In this document: one piece after another, positions 46,284 to 57,400 of the stretch
How positions within the stretch are numbered: the first letter of the stretch is position 1
How the letters are laid out: each line of letters starts with the position of its first letter
NCBI RefSeq assembly: GCF_000477415.1
Contig: NC_022575.1
Span: 62,001-126,000 of the forward strand
DNA length: 64,000 nt
Source: Mycoplasma parvum str. Indiana
GTDB taxonomy: Bacteria; Bacillota_I; Bacilli_A; Mycoplasmatales; Mycoplasmoidaceae
Direction: 5' to 3'
Translations under genes and position numbers: made by a program
The notes under the pieces: generated by a model
Databases searched by the model: none
Told to the model about the DNA's origin: nothing
What the model saw: only the letters and a program-made list of their open reading frames with translations

Positions 46284-48126
46284 ATGTCAACTTTAGAGCA
46301 AAGATTATGAAAAGCTTGTGACAATTTAAGAGCTAATTCTAGCCTTAAAGAAAGTGAATTTTGTATGCCTGTTTTGGGAATTATATTCCTTAAATATATG
46401 GATACAAGATTCAAAAAAGCCAAGCAAAAAATTAATCAAGAGTGTTTAGAAAGAGAAGGAATAGTGCTTCCCGAGGAGGAAGATGATTATAAAAGATTAG
46501 GAGTAATTATGCTCCCCCAAGAAGCACAATATAGTTGAATTCTTTCTCTACCTGAAGATATTTCTTCTAAGGAATTAAAAGACATAAATGGTCAGCCCTT
46601 AAATAGCTTAGGAGAGGTTTTAGATAATTCTATGATGCTAATAGAGTCTAAAACTCAAAAATTAAGTAGGATTCTCTACAGGGAATATAATCGAATGCCC
46701 GATAAATTACTTAAAGGATTATTAGAAATTTTTGATCATGAAGATATCACCTGAGAGGATGACAGATTGGGGGAGAATTTATGAATATTTTCTTGAACAA
46801 TTTGCTTCTTATGTGAAGGGTGAAGAAGGTATCTTTTTCACCCCTCCCTCACTAGTAAATATGATTGTTAACATCTTAGAGCCCGCAAAAGGAACGGTTT
46901 TAGATCCAGCCTGTGGAAGTGGTGGTATGTTCATTGCAATTAAACAATATATGGATAAACATAACTTAAATTGCAATGAAAATATAACATTTTGGGGTCA
47001 CGAAAAAGTAGATCATAATGCTAGATTATGTTTAATGAATATTTTTATTCATCACTTAGGTAGCGGGAAGATAGCTGGGGGAGATGATGCTAATACTTAT
47101 TATGGCGATTACTGAGGATTGAATGGTAAATGTGATTATGTTTTAGCTAATCCTCCCTTTAATATTGCTAGAGTTAATGCTAAGGCTGCTGAAGATGCCG
47201 GAAGATTACCCTTTGGAACTCCCCAAGTCAGCAAATTAGAAATAAAAAATGCTAACTTCCTATGAATTTCTTATTTCTATTCTTATTTAAATGACACTGG
47301 TAAAGCTGGATTTGTAATGCCATCCATTACTATGAGTGGTACTGTAGATAAGGAAATAAGAAGTAAAGTAGTAGAAACAAAACATATAGATTTATTAATT
47401 AATGTTGCTCCTAAATTTTTTAAGAACAAATTTAAGGGAGACTGTTGTTTATGATTTTTCAATAAGAAGAAACCAAAAGAATATGAAAATAAAGTATTAT
47501 TTATAGATTCTTCAAATTATTTTGTTCCTGTAGATGCAGGACATAATACTTGAAATGAATGACAATCTAAAAATTTAATTTCTATTGTTTGGTTGTATAG
47601 AGGACAAATAGAAAGATATAAAGAATTGATAAATGAGTATAGAGAACAATTGAAAAATTATGCAAATAAATTTTCAATATTAGTTGAACAAGATAATTAT
47701 TTGAAAGCTTTCAAAGATAAAAAAGAACAACTAATAAAAGATAGTGAATTTGAACTTTCAAGTACTATTAATAGAAAAGAAAAAATGAAATTAAAGCAAG
47801 AGTGAGAGGAAAAACATAATGATTTTGATAATGCAATTACTATTGCAAAAGAATTTAATTGAATTTATTCCAAATTTGGCGAGGGAGAATATAAAGATAT
47901 TCCTGGTTTTTGTAAAGTAGCTGAAATTGAAGAAATTAGAGAAAATGATTATTCACTAGTTCCTGGCGTTTATGTAGGTCTTGAAGAAGAAGAACTAGAA
48001 GATCAAGAAACTTTCTTTAAAAGGATGGAAAACATGCATCAAGAATTAGATGAACTAGAAAAAGAAGCTACAGAATTAATGAGTCGAATTAGAAAAAATA
48101 AATCTTTATGAATGAAAAGCAGTTAA
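46284..48126 (+). pseudogene. hsdM: type I R-M methylase HsdM, one-base frameshift
   Basis: ATG 46284 (after GGAGAG) reads MSTLEQRLWKACDNLRANSS through EIFDHEDITWEDDRLG, then leaves frame at a G5 run (46769-46773). With four G the reading is DDRLGRIYEYFLEQFASYVK, the normal HsdM sequence, which continues in the next frame: GIFFTPPSLVNMIVNIL, DPACGSGGM (SAM site), VLANPPFN (N6-adenine catalytic motif) to TAA 48124. About 613 residues if repaired. All catalytic motifs are intact, so this looks like a switch, a recent mutation or a base-calling error. A partial product from an internal start is possible. Confidence 0.85.
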
Positions 48127-48172
48127 TATAGGGAGAGACTAACAAATCTTTTACAAAATTAATTAGTTTTCC

Positions 48173-48194
48173 TTTTCTCCCCTAGGGGAGAAAA
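48173..48194. terminator. perfect 10-bp hairpin ttttctcccc/ggggagaaaa
   Basis: A two-base TA loop, located between hsdM and hsdS copy 2 and followed by an A run. Same arm sequence type as 52612-52636 and the inverted repeat inside hsdR copy 2. Confidence 0.65.
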
Positions 48195-48700
48195 AAACTA
48201 AAAATTCTTTAAAAGAGAAGAGAAATTTAATTGTGTCACTCCCTAAAAATGAGTGGAAATTAACAACTTTAGATAAGTTAGGAAAAATATCATCTGGAAA
48301 GCCATATTCCAGAAAATATGAATTTCATCCTAAGTTACATAAAGAATCTATTTCTTTCGTTGGAGTTAAAGAAGTTGGTCAAAGTAGATTGCATATTTTG
48401 AAGTGTAATAGATATTATTTTTTAAACAAACTTTCCTTAATGAATAACAAATTATTTTCAAAAAATACAGTTTGTATTTCTATGTTAGGGAACTCACCAG
48501 GAGATGCAGCATTATTAAAAAATGATTCTTTTTTATCCACTAGTGTTTTTGGTTTTACTCCATATAAGAATATTTCTAATCCTAAATTTATTAAGTATTG
48601 CTTAGATTCTCAAAAAGAAAAATTTGCATCTTATTCCGCTACAACCACCATTAGAAAGGCCTTACCTACTTATCAATTATTTTTAATCAAATTTCCTGCG

Positions 48701-48708
48701 CCCCCCCC
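48701..48708 (+). repeat. C8 tract in hsdS copy 2 (out of frame)
   Basis: GCG CCC CCC CCA leads to TAA within six codons; nine C would rejoin the LIGDILSAYDELIEN frame. Confidence 0.88.
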
Positions 48709-48891
48709 AGGGTTCAAGGATTAATTGGAGATATTCTTTCAGCTTATGATGAGCTCATAGAAAATAGTGAGCAATAAATAGAAGTGTTTCAAAATATTAG
48801 AACTTCTATTTTTAAAGAGTGATTTGTTAATTTAAGATTTCCAAATAATAATGGATTAAGTCTTGATGACTTAATTACTGTGGGGGGGGCT

Positions 48892-48899
48892 GAAATGTT
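48892..48899 (+). repeat. G8 tract in hsdS copy 2 (out of frame)
   Basis: GTG GGG GGG GCT at eight; nine G would give GTG GGG GGG GGC TGA (Trp) and join the second recognition domain. Confidence 0.88.
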
Positions 48900-49447
48900 G
48901 AAAAATTGAGTGATATTGTCTCAATTAAAAGAGGAGAAGTTTCAGCTAAGAATTCTATTAAGGAAGGAAGATATCCATTTTTTACTGCTTCTAAAAATAG
49001 TCCAGAAAGAATCAATAAATATTCTTATGACACTAATGCCATATTGATAACAATAACTGGACATTTTTTATCTTTTCTATACAGAGGAAAATTTGAAGCT
49101 AGCGATCATTGCTTTGTTTTGCAAGTCAAAAATAAAAATTTATTCTATTTTTTATTCGAGCAATTAAAAATAAAACTTCAAATTTTGCATAAAGAAGATT
49201 CAGGAATATTAAAAACTCTCCGGATACAAAGACTGTTAAACCTAAATTTTCCGATTCCTGATGATACGATTTTAGACAAATTTAACAATATTTGTGAAGA
49301 TATTCAGCTCAAAATTGAAAATTTAAATAAAAGGGTTGAAAGTTCTGAAAATGTTAAGAAACATTTACTTAATAAATTATTTAGTCAAAAAATAAGAGTT
49401 AATTAAAAATTTTTATTATGTCTTTTTCAAATAAAGACATTAATTAA

Positions 49448-52400
49448 ATGAGTCAATCACAACAAATAAAAAATATAGGTAAATCTCAATATTCTGAAGG
49501 AGAATTAATTGAAAAAGATGCTCTCAGATTACTTGAAGAAGAGCTAAATTGAACTGTTATTAAAGATAATAGAAATAATAAAGCTTACAGATGGAATAAT
49601 AAAACACCGATTTTATCTGAAATTCTCTGCGATTCTTTAAAAAGATTAAATCCTTGAATTAATGATGAACATACTAGAGAAGTTATTTCAATTCTTGAAA
49701 AAGATATTTTTAGTAATTTTGATATCAGAATTAATAGAGATAAATACTACTTAATAAGAGATGGAGTTGATGTAAGTTTAAAAGAAATTGGAAATAATAA
49801 GAAGAAAAAAATTAATCTTATTGATTTCAATAATCCAGAAAATAATACATTCACTGCTGTATCGCAATTAAAAATTAAAGGTTATTATTCTGAAGATATT
49901 GGGATTCCAGATGTATTGGGATTTATAAATGGAATCCCCCTTCTATTTATAGAATTTAAAGCTAATCACATCGATCCAAAAGAAGGTTATGACGAAAATT
50001 ATCAAGATTATTTAGAAAAAATACCACAAATATTTGCATTCAATGCTTTTTTAGTTTTTTCTAATGGAGATAAAACTAAGATTGGCGCTGTTGGAAGTAA
50101 TTGAGATTATTTCAGTAATTGAAAAAGATTGAAAGAAGAAGATGAAGGAAATACTGATATTTCCATTTTTTTGAGGGGAGTATGTGACAAAAAGAATTTT
50201 TTGGACTTATTTCAAAATTTCATAATTTTTAAAAAAACTGAAAAAGGGTTAATAAAAATAGTTGCGAGAAATCATCAATTTTTAGGAGTTAATTTAGCTT
50301 TCCAAAGTTATGAAAAAAGAAAAGAGAAAGAAGGTAAATTGGGTACTTTTTGGCATACACAGGGAAGCGGCAAAAGCTTATCCATGTTATTTTTTGCAGA
50401 AAAAATTAAGAGAAAATGCGGAGGTAATCCTATTTTCATAATTCTTTGCGATAGAAAAGATTTAGAAAGTCAAATTTATGAAACATTTTCGCAAATTGGA
50501 GTTTTAGATTCTAATCGAGATTGCAAAGTTGAGAGCAAAGAAGATTTAAGAGAAAAATTAAAAGCAAAACACAGCTATGTTTTCTCTTTAATTCACAAAT
50601 TTCATAATGCTTCTTTAACACCTATTGAAGAAGATAGAGAAATAATAATTATTGTTGACGAAGCACATAGAACACAATATGGTAGCATGTCAGTTTCTAT
50701 GTATAAATTTCTTCCTAAAGCATCAAGAATAGGATTTACAGGCACTCCTCTCCTTTCAAGAGAAGAAATAACTGCAAGATATTTTGGGGGATATATTTCC
50801 ACTTATGATTTTCTTAAAGCTATAGAAGATGGGGTAACAGTACCTCTATTATTTGAAAATAGGGCTTGCAAAATAAAGAATATTGTAAATCCAGAAATTA
50901 ATGCAGAGTTTTATAGAGAATTTGGGGATTCAAAATTACCTTCAGATTGAAACCACAAAAAACAATTATGAATGAGAGAAGATAGATTAAAAAATAATGC
51001 TAAAGATTTTGTATCTTATTATTCTGGAGCAGAAAGAATGTTTATGGGAAAAGTAATGTATGTTTGTCTAAATAAGGTTGCATGCGTATTAATGAAAAAT
51101 TATGTACAAGAATATTGAAAAGAAGAAATAGAGAGATTAAAAAAATTAAAACAATCTCTTTCTTCTGGCTCTAATTCAGAGGAAAAAGATGAAGAAATGC
51201 AATCAATTGAAAAAAAAATTATTGAGATGGAGAAAACTGAAATGGAAATAGTATTTAGTGAAGGAAAATTAGATGAAGAACAAATATATGAATATGACAC
51301 TGATATAGAAATTTCAAAAAATATTAGTGAAAGAGAAGCATCAAAAAGATTTAAAAATAGAAATGGAGATCCAGATGGCAATTTAAAAATTGTTTTTGTA
51401 TGTGCTATGTGAATGACAGGCTTTGATGTTCCATGTTTATCTTTTCTTGTGCTAGATAAACCACTTAAAGCACATACTTTAATGCAAGCAATTGCTCGCC
51501 CAAATAGAGTAGATATAGAAAAAGATAGAGGTTTTATTCTAGATTATTTGAATTGTTTGCCTGCACTAAGAGATGCTCTAAAACATTGAGGCTCAGTGCA
51601 TGGAAAAAGTTTTTTCGAAATAAAGGATGCTTCAGAAATGATAAAGGATATTAAAGAGTTAGTTCTTAATATAGAAATGTTTTTGCAAAGCAAATATGTT
51701 TCCTTAGCTCTTCTTATTAGTAGTTCTCCTGAGAAAAAAAGAATAATGTTGAGGGAAATCAAAGAAAAACTATTATTTGATTGAACTAGAGAAAAAATTA
51801 ATGAAAAATGTGAAAAATTATTTCATGAGCTCAAATATGTAGTTAAAACTGATTTATTACTAGATATTTATGAAAAAGCTGATGCTATTAGAGCTATTCA
51901 CAGAACTTTAAATGCTGGTAATGAGAATAAAAAAGATACATGACAATCTACATTAACTAGATTACTTAGAAAATATATAAGGTCCGATATAAATCGAGAG
52001 AATTTACTTAAGGTAATAAATGAACAAGATATAAAAGAAGTAAGTAAATTAGTAACAAATTCAAAGAAGATAAAACAAATCACTTTTGAAGATCTCAAAA
52101 ATGATTTATATATAAAAATTCAAAAGAATTGAGAAGATAATCCAACAACTATAAATTTTTTTAAAGAATATAACGAAATGATTGAAAAATGAAATGAAGA
52201 TATCGATCAACAAGAACAAATTTTTGAAGATTTAGTTAATTTAGGAAAAAGAGTGGAAGAGGAAACTATTCGTTTTAAAAGAGAAGGATTTTTAAATGTT
52301 CAGGAATTAGTTATTTACGATATTTGCAAAACTAAATATAATGGAGATCTTCAAAAATTAAAGATTTTCAGTGTGGAGTTTCTAACCATTATGAAACATT

Positions 52401-52588
52401 ATTTAAAAAACACTTTTGAACCTTTTAACAAAGATACAACAATATCAGAAATTAAATATAGAATTAAAAAAATTATTTTTCAAAAATTTCCTATTACTTT
52501 AAATTGGGAAGATATTCAAAAAATAAGAGATGAACTTTATGAATATTTAAAAAAAATATTTTTTGCAGAGTGAATTTCTGAAAAATAA
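49448..52588 (+). CDS. hsdR: type I R-M restriction subunit HsdR, copy 1 (intact)
   Basis: 1046 residues from ATG 49448. The N-terminal PD-(D/E)xK nuclease is complete: Asp155 in IPDVLGF, Glu169 and Lys171 in LLFIEFK, with the same 14- and 2-residue spacing as in known type I HsdR. The helicase follows: Walker A HTQGSGKS (306-310), [18 protein letters not shown], and motif [14 protein letters not shown] helical C-terminus binds the M2S core. It translocates and cuts DNA only when docked on HsdM/HsdS, so it would be inactive if hsdM is really broken. Confidence 0.92.
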
Positions 52589-52611
52589 ATAATTAAGTTA
52601 AATGATTCTAT

Positions 52612-52636
52612 TTTTTCTCCCCAAAAGGGAGAAAAA
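52612..52636. terminator. 10-bp hairpin tttttctccc/gggagaaaaa
   Basis: 24 bases after the hsdR copy 1 stop and 20 bases before hsdS copy 3. Shares its arm sequence with 48173-48194. Confidence 0.65.
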
Positions 52637-52656
52637 TTTTTAAATTAATTTAATTT

Positions 52657-53837
52657 ATGACGGAAAAATTTGACGATAATGAATGAAAATTGGTAACTTT
52701 AGATGAGTTAGGTAATTTAAAGACAGGTAAACCGGCCCCAAAATTAAGTGAAAAAACAAAAATTTTATTTGAAGGGGGCACAATTCCTTTAATTGGTTGT
52801 GAAGAAATTAGTAAAAGTATATTATTTATTAGAAATTGCAATAGATTCTATAATTTTTTTGGCTTAAAAATAGGAAAATTATTTTTAAAAAATACTGTTT
52901 GTATTAATCAATATGGATCGGGATGCGGGGATTCAGCTTTATTAAGAAATAATTCTTGCTTAACAAATGCAGTTCATGGATTTAATTCTTTTAATAAAGT
53001 TTCAGATTGTAAATTCATTAAATATTATTTTGATTTACCTAGCTTTAAGAAAAAAATAATTTCTCTATCGAATGCGGTTACAGCTCAACCAGGACTATAT
53101 TTAAATAAATTATTAAAAACCAAGATTTTAATTCCTTCCTTCATTATTCAGCAAAAAATTGGTGATATTCTTTCAGCTTATGATGAGCTAATAGAAAATA
53201 GTGAGCAACAAATAGAAGTGTTTCAAAATATTAGAACTTCTATTTTTAAAGAGTGATTTGTTAATTTAAGATTTCCAAATAATAATGGATTAAGTCTTGA
53301 TGACTTAATTACTGTGGGGGGGGCTGAAATATTGAAAAATTGAGTGATATTGTCTCAATTAAAAGAGGAGAAGTTTCAGCTAAGAATTCTATTAAGGAAG
53401 GAAGATATCCATTTTTTACCTCTTCAAAAAATAGTCCAGAAAGAATCAATAAATATTCTTATAACATGTTTGCAATTATAGTGACAAGAACAGGTAAATT
53501 TGTAGCTAGAATTTTCAGAGGAAAATTTGAAGTTAGCGATTGTTGTTTTCTTATTTCCCCTAAAATTCAAGATCAAATCTATTTTTTATTGGAAGCTATA
53601 AATTTAATAATTTTTGAACTTCATAAAAATTGTCCAGGAGTGAAAGTCTTAAAAGAATTCGAATTTAAACCAACTTCAATTATTATTCCAAATAAAGAAT
53701 TACTAGAAAAATTCAACAGTATTTGTGAAGATATTCAGATAAAAATAGAAAACTTAAATAAAGGAATTGAAAAGCTTGAAAGAATGAAAAAAGATTTACA
53801 CAAAATGATTTTTAATCAAAAAATAACAATAAATTAA
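52657..53837 (+). CDS. hsdS: type I R-M specificity subunit HsdS, copy 3, poly-G frameshift (OFF)
   Basis: ATG 52657 reads a first recognition domain unlike the other copies (KLVTLDELGNLKTGKPAPKL), the shared central helix IGDILSAYDELIENSEQQIE, and NLRFPNNNGLSLDDLITVGG, where a G8 tract (53316-53323) shifts frame; the product ends at about 275 residues. With nine G it continues WNIEKLSDIVSIKRGEVSAK through a second domain to TAA 53835 (393 residues), ending ERMKKDLHKMIFNQKITIN like copy 1. Phase variation would toggle between a one-domain and a two-domain HsdS. Confidence 0.82.
53316..53323 (+). repeat. G8 tract in hsdS copy 3 (out of frame)
   Basis: The same sequence context and codon phase as the tract at 48892-48899 in copy 2; nine G restores the long frame. 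Confidence 0.88.
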
Positions 53838-53912
53838 AACAATTTAAATTTTTTTTAGAAAAAACAATATTAAAAAATATTAAAATTAAAAATTTTTTTT
53901 AAAATTTAGAGG

Positions 53913-54383
53913 ATGGGTTCTATTGATAATCAAGTAAAATATATTGATTTTTTTCTTAAATGTATACCTTCAGAGGGCCACATTTTTAAATGCAAAATAG
54001 ATGAAGAAGAAAGAGATTATTTTTTTCTAGTTAGTGATTTTGAAGAAGGTGAAAAAGGAAAAAAAATTGAAAGATTAATAGTCCATTTTGATAAATTTGA
54101 TGGGGAAGATTATAGAAATAGTGATTTTTGGGAACATCCATTATTTGCCGAGAATATTGAAATTATAGAGAAATTTAAAGATTTAAAAATACAAAAGTTA
54201 GAAGAAGAAAACAAACTTATCTTAGTTTTTGATCTTTATCAAGAATACTTAAATAAATCTCTTTTCTTTTCTAATGAAAATTCCAAAATTTTATTCAATA
54301 AATTTATTGAAAAGTGACAAAAAGAACATCACTTAGAAAAAACAGTTGACAAGATAAATAAGCTTTATCCGGAACATTTTTAA
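53913..54383 (+). CDS. hypothetical acidic protein inside the R-M island (156 aa)
   Basis: ATG 53913, preceded by GAGG. A soluble, acidic protein without membrane segments: MGSIDNQVKYIDFFLKCIPS, EERDYFFLVSDFEEGEKGKK, RLIVHFDKFDGEDYRNSDFW, then a helical end KFIEKWQKEHHLEKTVDKIN. No known family recognised. It sits between hsdS copy 3 and hsdR copy 2, so it may be an accessory or regulator of the second system; that is inference from position only. Confidence 0.65.
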
Positions 54384-54395
54384 GATTTAAAAAAT

Positions 54396-54419
54396 ATTTT
54401 TCCCTAAAAGGGAAAAAAT
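54396..54419. terminator. hairpin atttttccct/agggaaaaaat
   Basis: Follows the hypothetical gene by 12 bases and precedes hsdR copy 2 by 40. A simple stem with T and A flanks. Confidence 0.55.
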
Positions 54420-54459
54420 CAAAAATAATTGTTTAATAATTTTTTTATCTAAAAACTAA

Positions 54460-57400
54460 ATGTTTAATCTTGACAAAAACACTTTATTGAAAAAAGAATT
54501 AATTAAAGATAAATCTATTGAAACTTTAGAAGAGCTTGGATGGAAAAAAAGAAATTTTAATGACATTAATCAGAAAAAATCTATAAGTCCTATTTTGATA
54601 GACGAGCTAACGCTCGCTCTTCAAAAAATTAATGGTTTTATTCAAGAAGAGCAAAACATCGTTAAAGAATTAGAAGAATTTATTGATTTAAAAAATTTCA
54701 GCTTAAAAGAGCACAAGAAAAAATATAAGTTATTAAAAGATGGATTGGAAAGTTCTTTAAGTGGAGAAAGGAAAAAAATAAAAATAATTGATTTTGATAA
54801 TCCAGAAAATAATTTATTTACAGTTATTCCTGATTTTGAAATTTTTTCAACAAATGATATTTATGAAAAATACAGACCAGATCTTGTTTGTTTTGTAAAT
54901 GGCTTACCTTTAATATTCTTCTCCCTCGGGGGAGAAGAAAAAACTTTAAAAGAAATTTATTTAGAAAATTATAAAAAAATATTTTTTGAAAAAACTCCTC
55001 AATTATTTTTATTTAATTCTTTTGTCGTCATTACAAACGGAAAAGAAGCTAAAATGGGCGCAGTTGGAAATAGATTTGAATTTTTCAATCATTGACATAG
55101 GTTGTCAGAAAAAGAAAAAGCAAACAGAAATATAGAAATTCTATTAAAAGGAATTTGCGAGAAGAAAAATTTTTTAGATTTGTTCGAAAATTTTACTGTC
55201 TTTCAAACGGTAAAGAGTGAAGAAGATGAAGATGAAAAAGTTAAGAAAAAATTAGTAAAAATTATCGCGAGAAATCATCAATTTTTAGGAGTAAATTTAG
55301 CTTTTGAGAGTTTTTTACAAAGATGAGAAAAAAATGGAAAAGTGGGAACTTTTTGACATACACAAGGCAGTGGAAAAAGCTTCTCTATATTATTTTTTAC
55401 TCAAAAAATAATAAGAAAAGATAAGTATAGTAAAAATCCTATTTTTGTAATTCTCACAGATAGAAAAGAATTAGAAAGACAAATTTATAAAACTTTTAAA
55501 TCTTGCGAAGCTTTAGTAGAGGAAGATTTAATAATTCAAGAAAAAAGAGAGTTGGAATCAATTAAAAGTGCTGAACATTATGTATTTGCTTTGGTACACA
55601 AATTTAATAGAAAGCAAGCTAATGCGGAAATTGATACTGGGGATAGAGAAGTTGTGATTGTTGCTGATGAGGCCCACAGAACTCAATATGGAGATATGGC
55701 TACACTTATGTATAAATCTTTTCCTAAATCTTCAAGAATAGGATTCACTGGAACCCCGCTACTCGAAGATGATGAAAAAACTGCTAGATATTTTGGAGAC
55801 TATGTCTCCAAATATGATTTCAATAAAGCTCAAGAAGATGGAGTTACTTTACCTCTTGTATTTGAAGAAAGAGGTTGTCAAATTAAAAATATTAATAATC
55901 CATATTTCAATTTAGAAATTTCTAAAACTTTTGGAGAAAAAATCCCTGCAGGAGTAAATAGTGAAAAGAATTTAAGGTCTTTAGGAAAAAGACTTAGAAA
56001 TAATGCTAAAGATTTTGTGGATTATTTTTCAGAAAGATTTATTTGATGAGGAGAATCTGGAGATATTCCAGTTATAAGAAAAGGTATGTATATTTGTGAA
56101 GATAGAGAAACTTGTATATTAATGCATAATTTTGCCAACCAATATTGACTAGAAAAAATAAGTCAATTAGAAAAAGATCGCGAAAATGCTAAGCCAAGAG
56201 AGCAAGTAAGACTAGATAAGAGGATTGATTGAATGAAAAGTACAAAAATGAAAGTTGTAATTAGTGACTGAAATATAAATGAAAGGGCATTAAAAGAAAT
56301 TTATGGAGATGAAATTAATGTTCCCGAAAAAGAAGATGAAAAAGCAGTTGAGGATCAATTTAAGGACAGGAAAGATCCTTTCAGAATAGTTTTTGTTTGT
56401 GCAATGTGACTCACAGGTTTTGATGTCAAACCTTTAACTTTTTTATTTATAGATAAAGTTTTGAGGAATCATACACTAATGCAAGCTATTGCTAGACCCA
56501 ACAGAGTTGATAAGGGAAAAGCAAAGGGATTTATTATTGACTACATAGGCTGTATACAAGAACTTAAAAATTCTTTAAGGAAATATGGAGGTGATGCCGA
56601 ACAACAAGAAATTAAAGAAGATAATTCAGAGAGTATATTAAATGGCATGCTTCAAAGTAAAGGAAAAATATTTGAAAAGGTAGGGAATGAAATTGAAAAA
56701 ATTGACAATTTGCTAAAATCAATCTCATTTTCTCTTAAAGAATATATTGAAGAAAAAAATTACAAAAAGAAAAAATGAATGGAGGAGGATGTTAAGAAAA
56801 AAATATGAAATGCGAATCTTGAAGATTTATACAACGAAATTTATATAAAAATAGAAAATGAAATTTCAGGAATTTTTGAAAACGATTTGCCACCAAATAT
56901 TCTTGATCAATTATTGGCGATTAAGAAAATCTGTAAAGTAATAAATATCAAAGATGGAGATGGCAATAAAAAACAGCAACCTAATTCAAAAGATAGAGCA
57001 GAAATGCAAAAAATTTTAGAAAAATATATTGATTTTAAAAATAATAAACATCATTTTTCTCTAGAAATTAGCGATTTACAAAAAATAATTCAAAATTCTG
57101 ATGAAGTGGATATTAGAGAAAACTTATGTAACAGTTCTAAAAAGAAAAAAGATTTATTAAATCCAAATGATCCTAGAGATGTTAGTTTCATCGAAAGATG
57201 TAATGATTTAATTTCTAAGTTAAATGATTACATGTTTCCGGAGGAGTTAAAAGAAATTCTCAGCGATTACACCCAACTTTCTAAAGAAATTGACGAAAGG
57301 GAGCGGCAAAGTGATTATATAAAGCAAAGCGAAAGTTACGAAGAGGAAGAAATAAAAGAAAAAGGTGAATTAAAAAATAAAGAGAATTCTGGAAAAACAA

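Larger units (their letters stand above)
48233..49406 (+). pseudogene. hsdS: type I R-M specificity subunit HsdS, copy 2 (broken three times)
   Basis: GTG 48233 reads SLPKNEWKLTTLDKLGKISS, nearly identical to copy 1 for about 80 residues, then diverges. Defects: a C8 tract (48701-48708) that needs nine C to stay in frame; CAA changed to TAA in ENSEQ-IEVF (about 48776); a G8 tract (48892-48899) that needs nine G. As sequenced the N-terminal product is 163 residues. The second recognition domain (SDIVSIKRGEVSAKNSIKEG, 48906-49406) is open and could be made alone from TTG 48906 as a half-HsdS. Likely a silent cassette. Confidence 0.82.
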
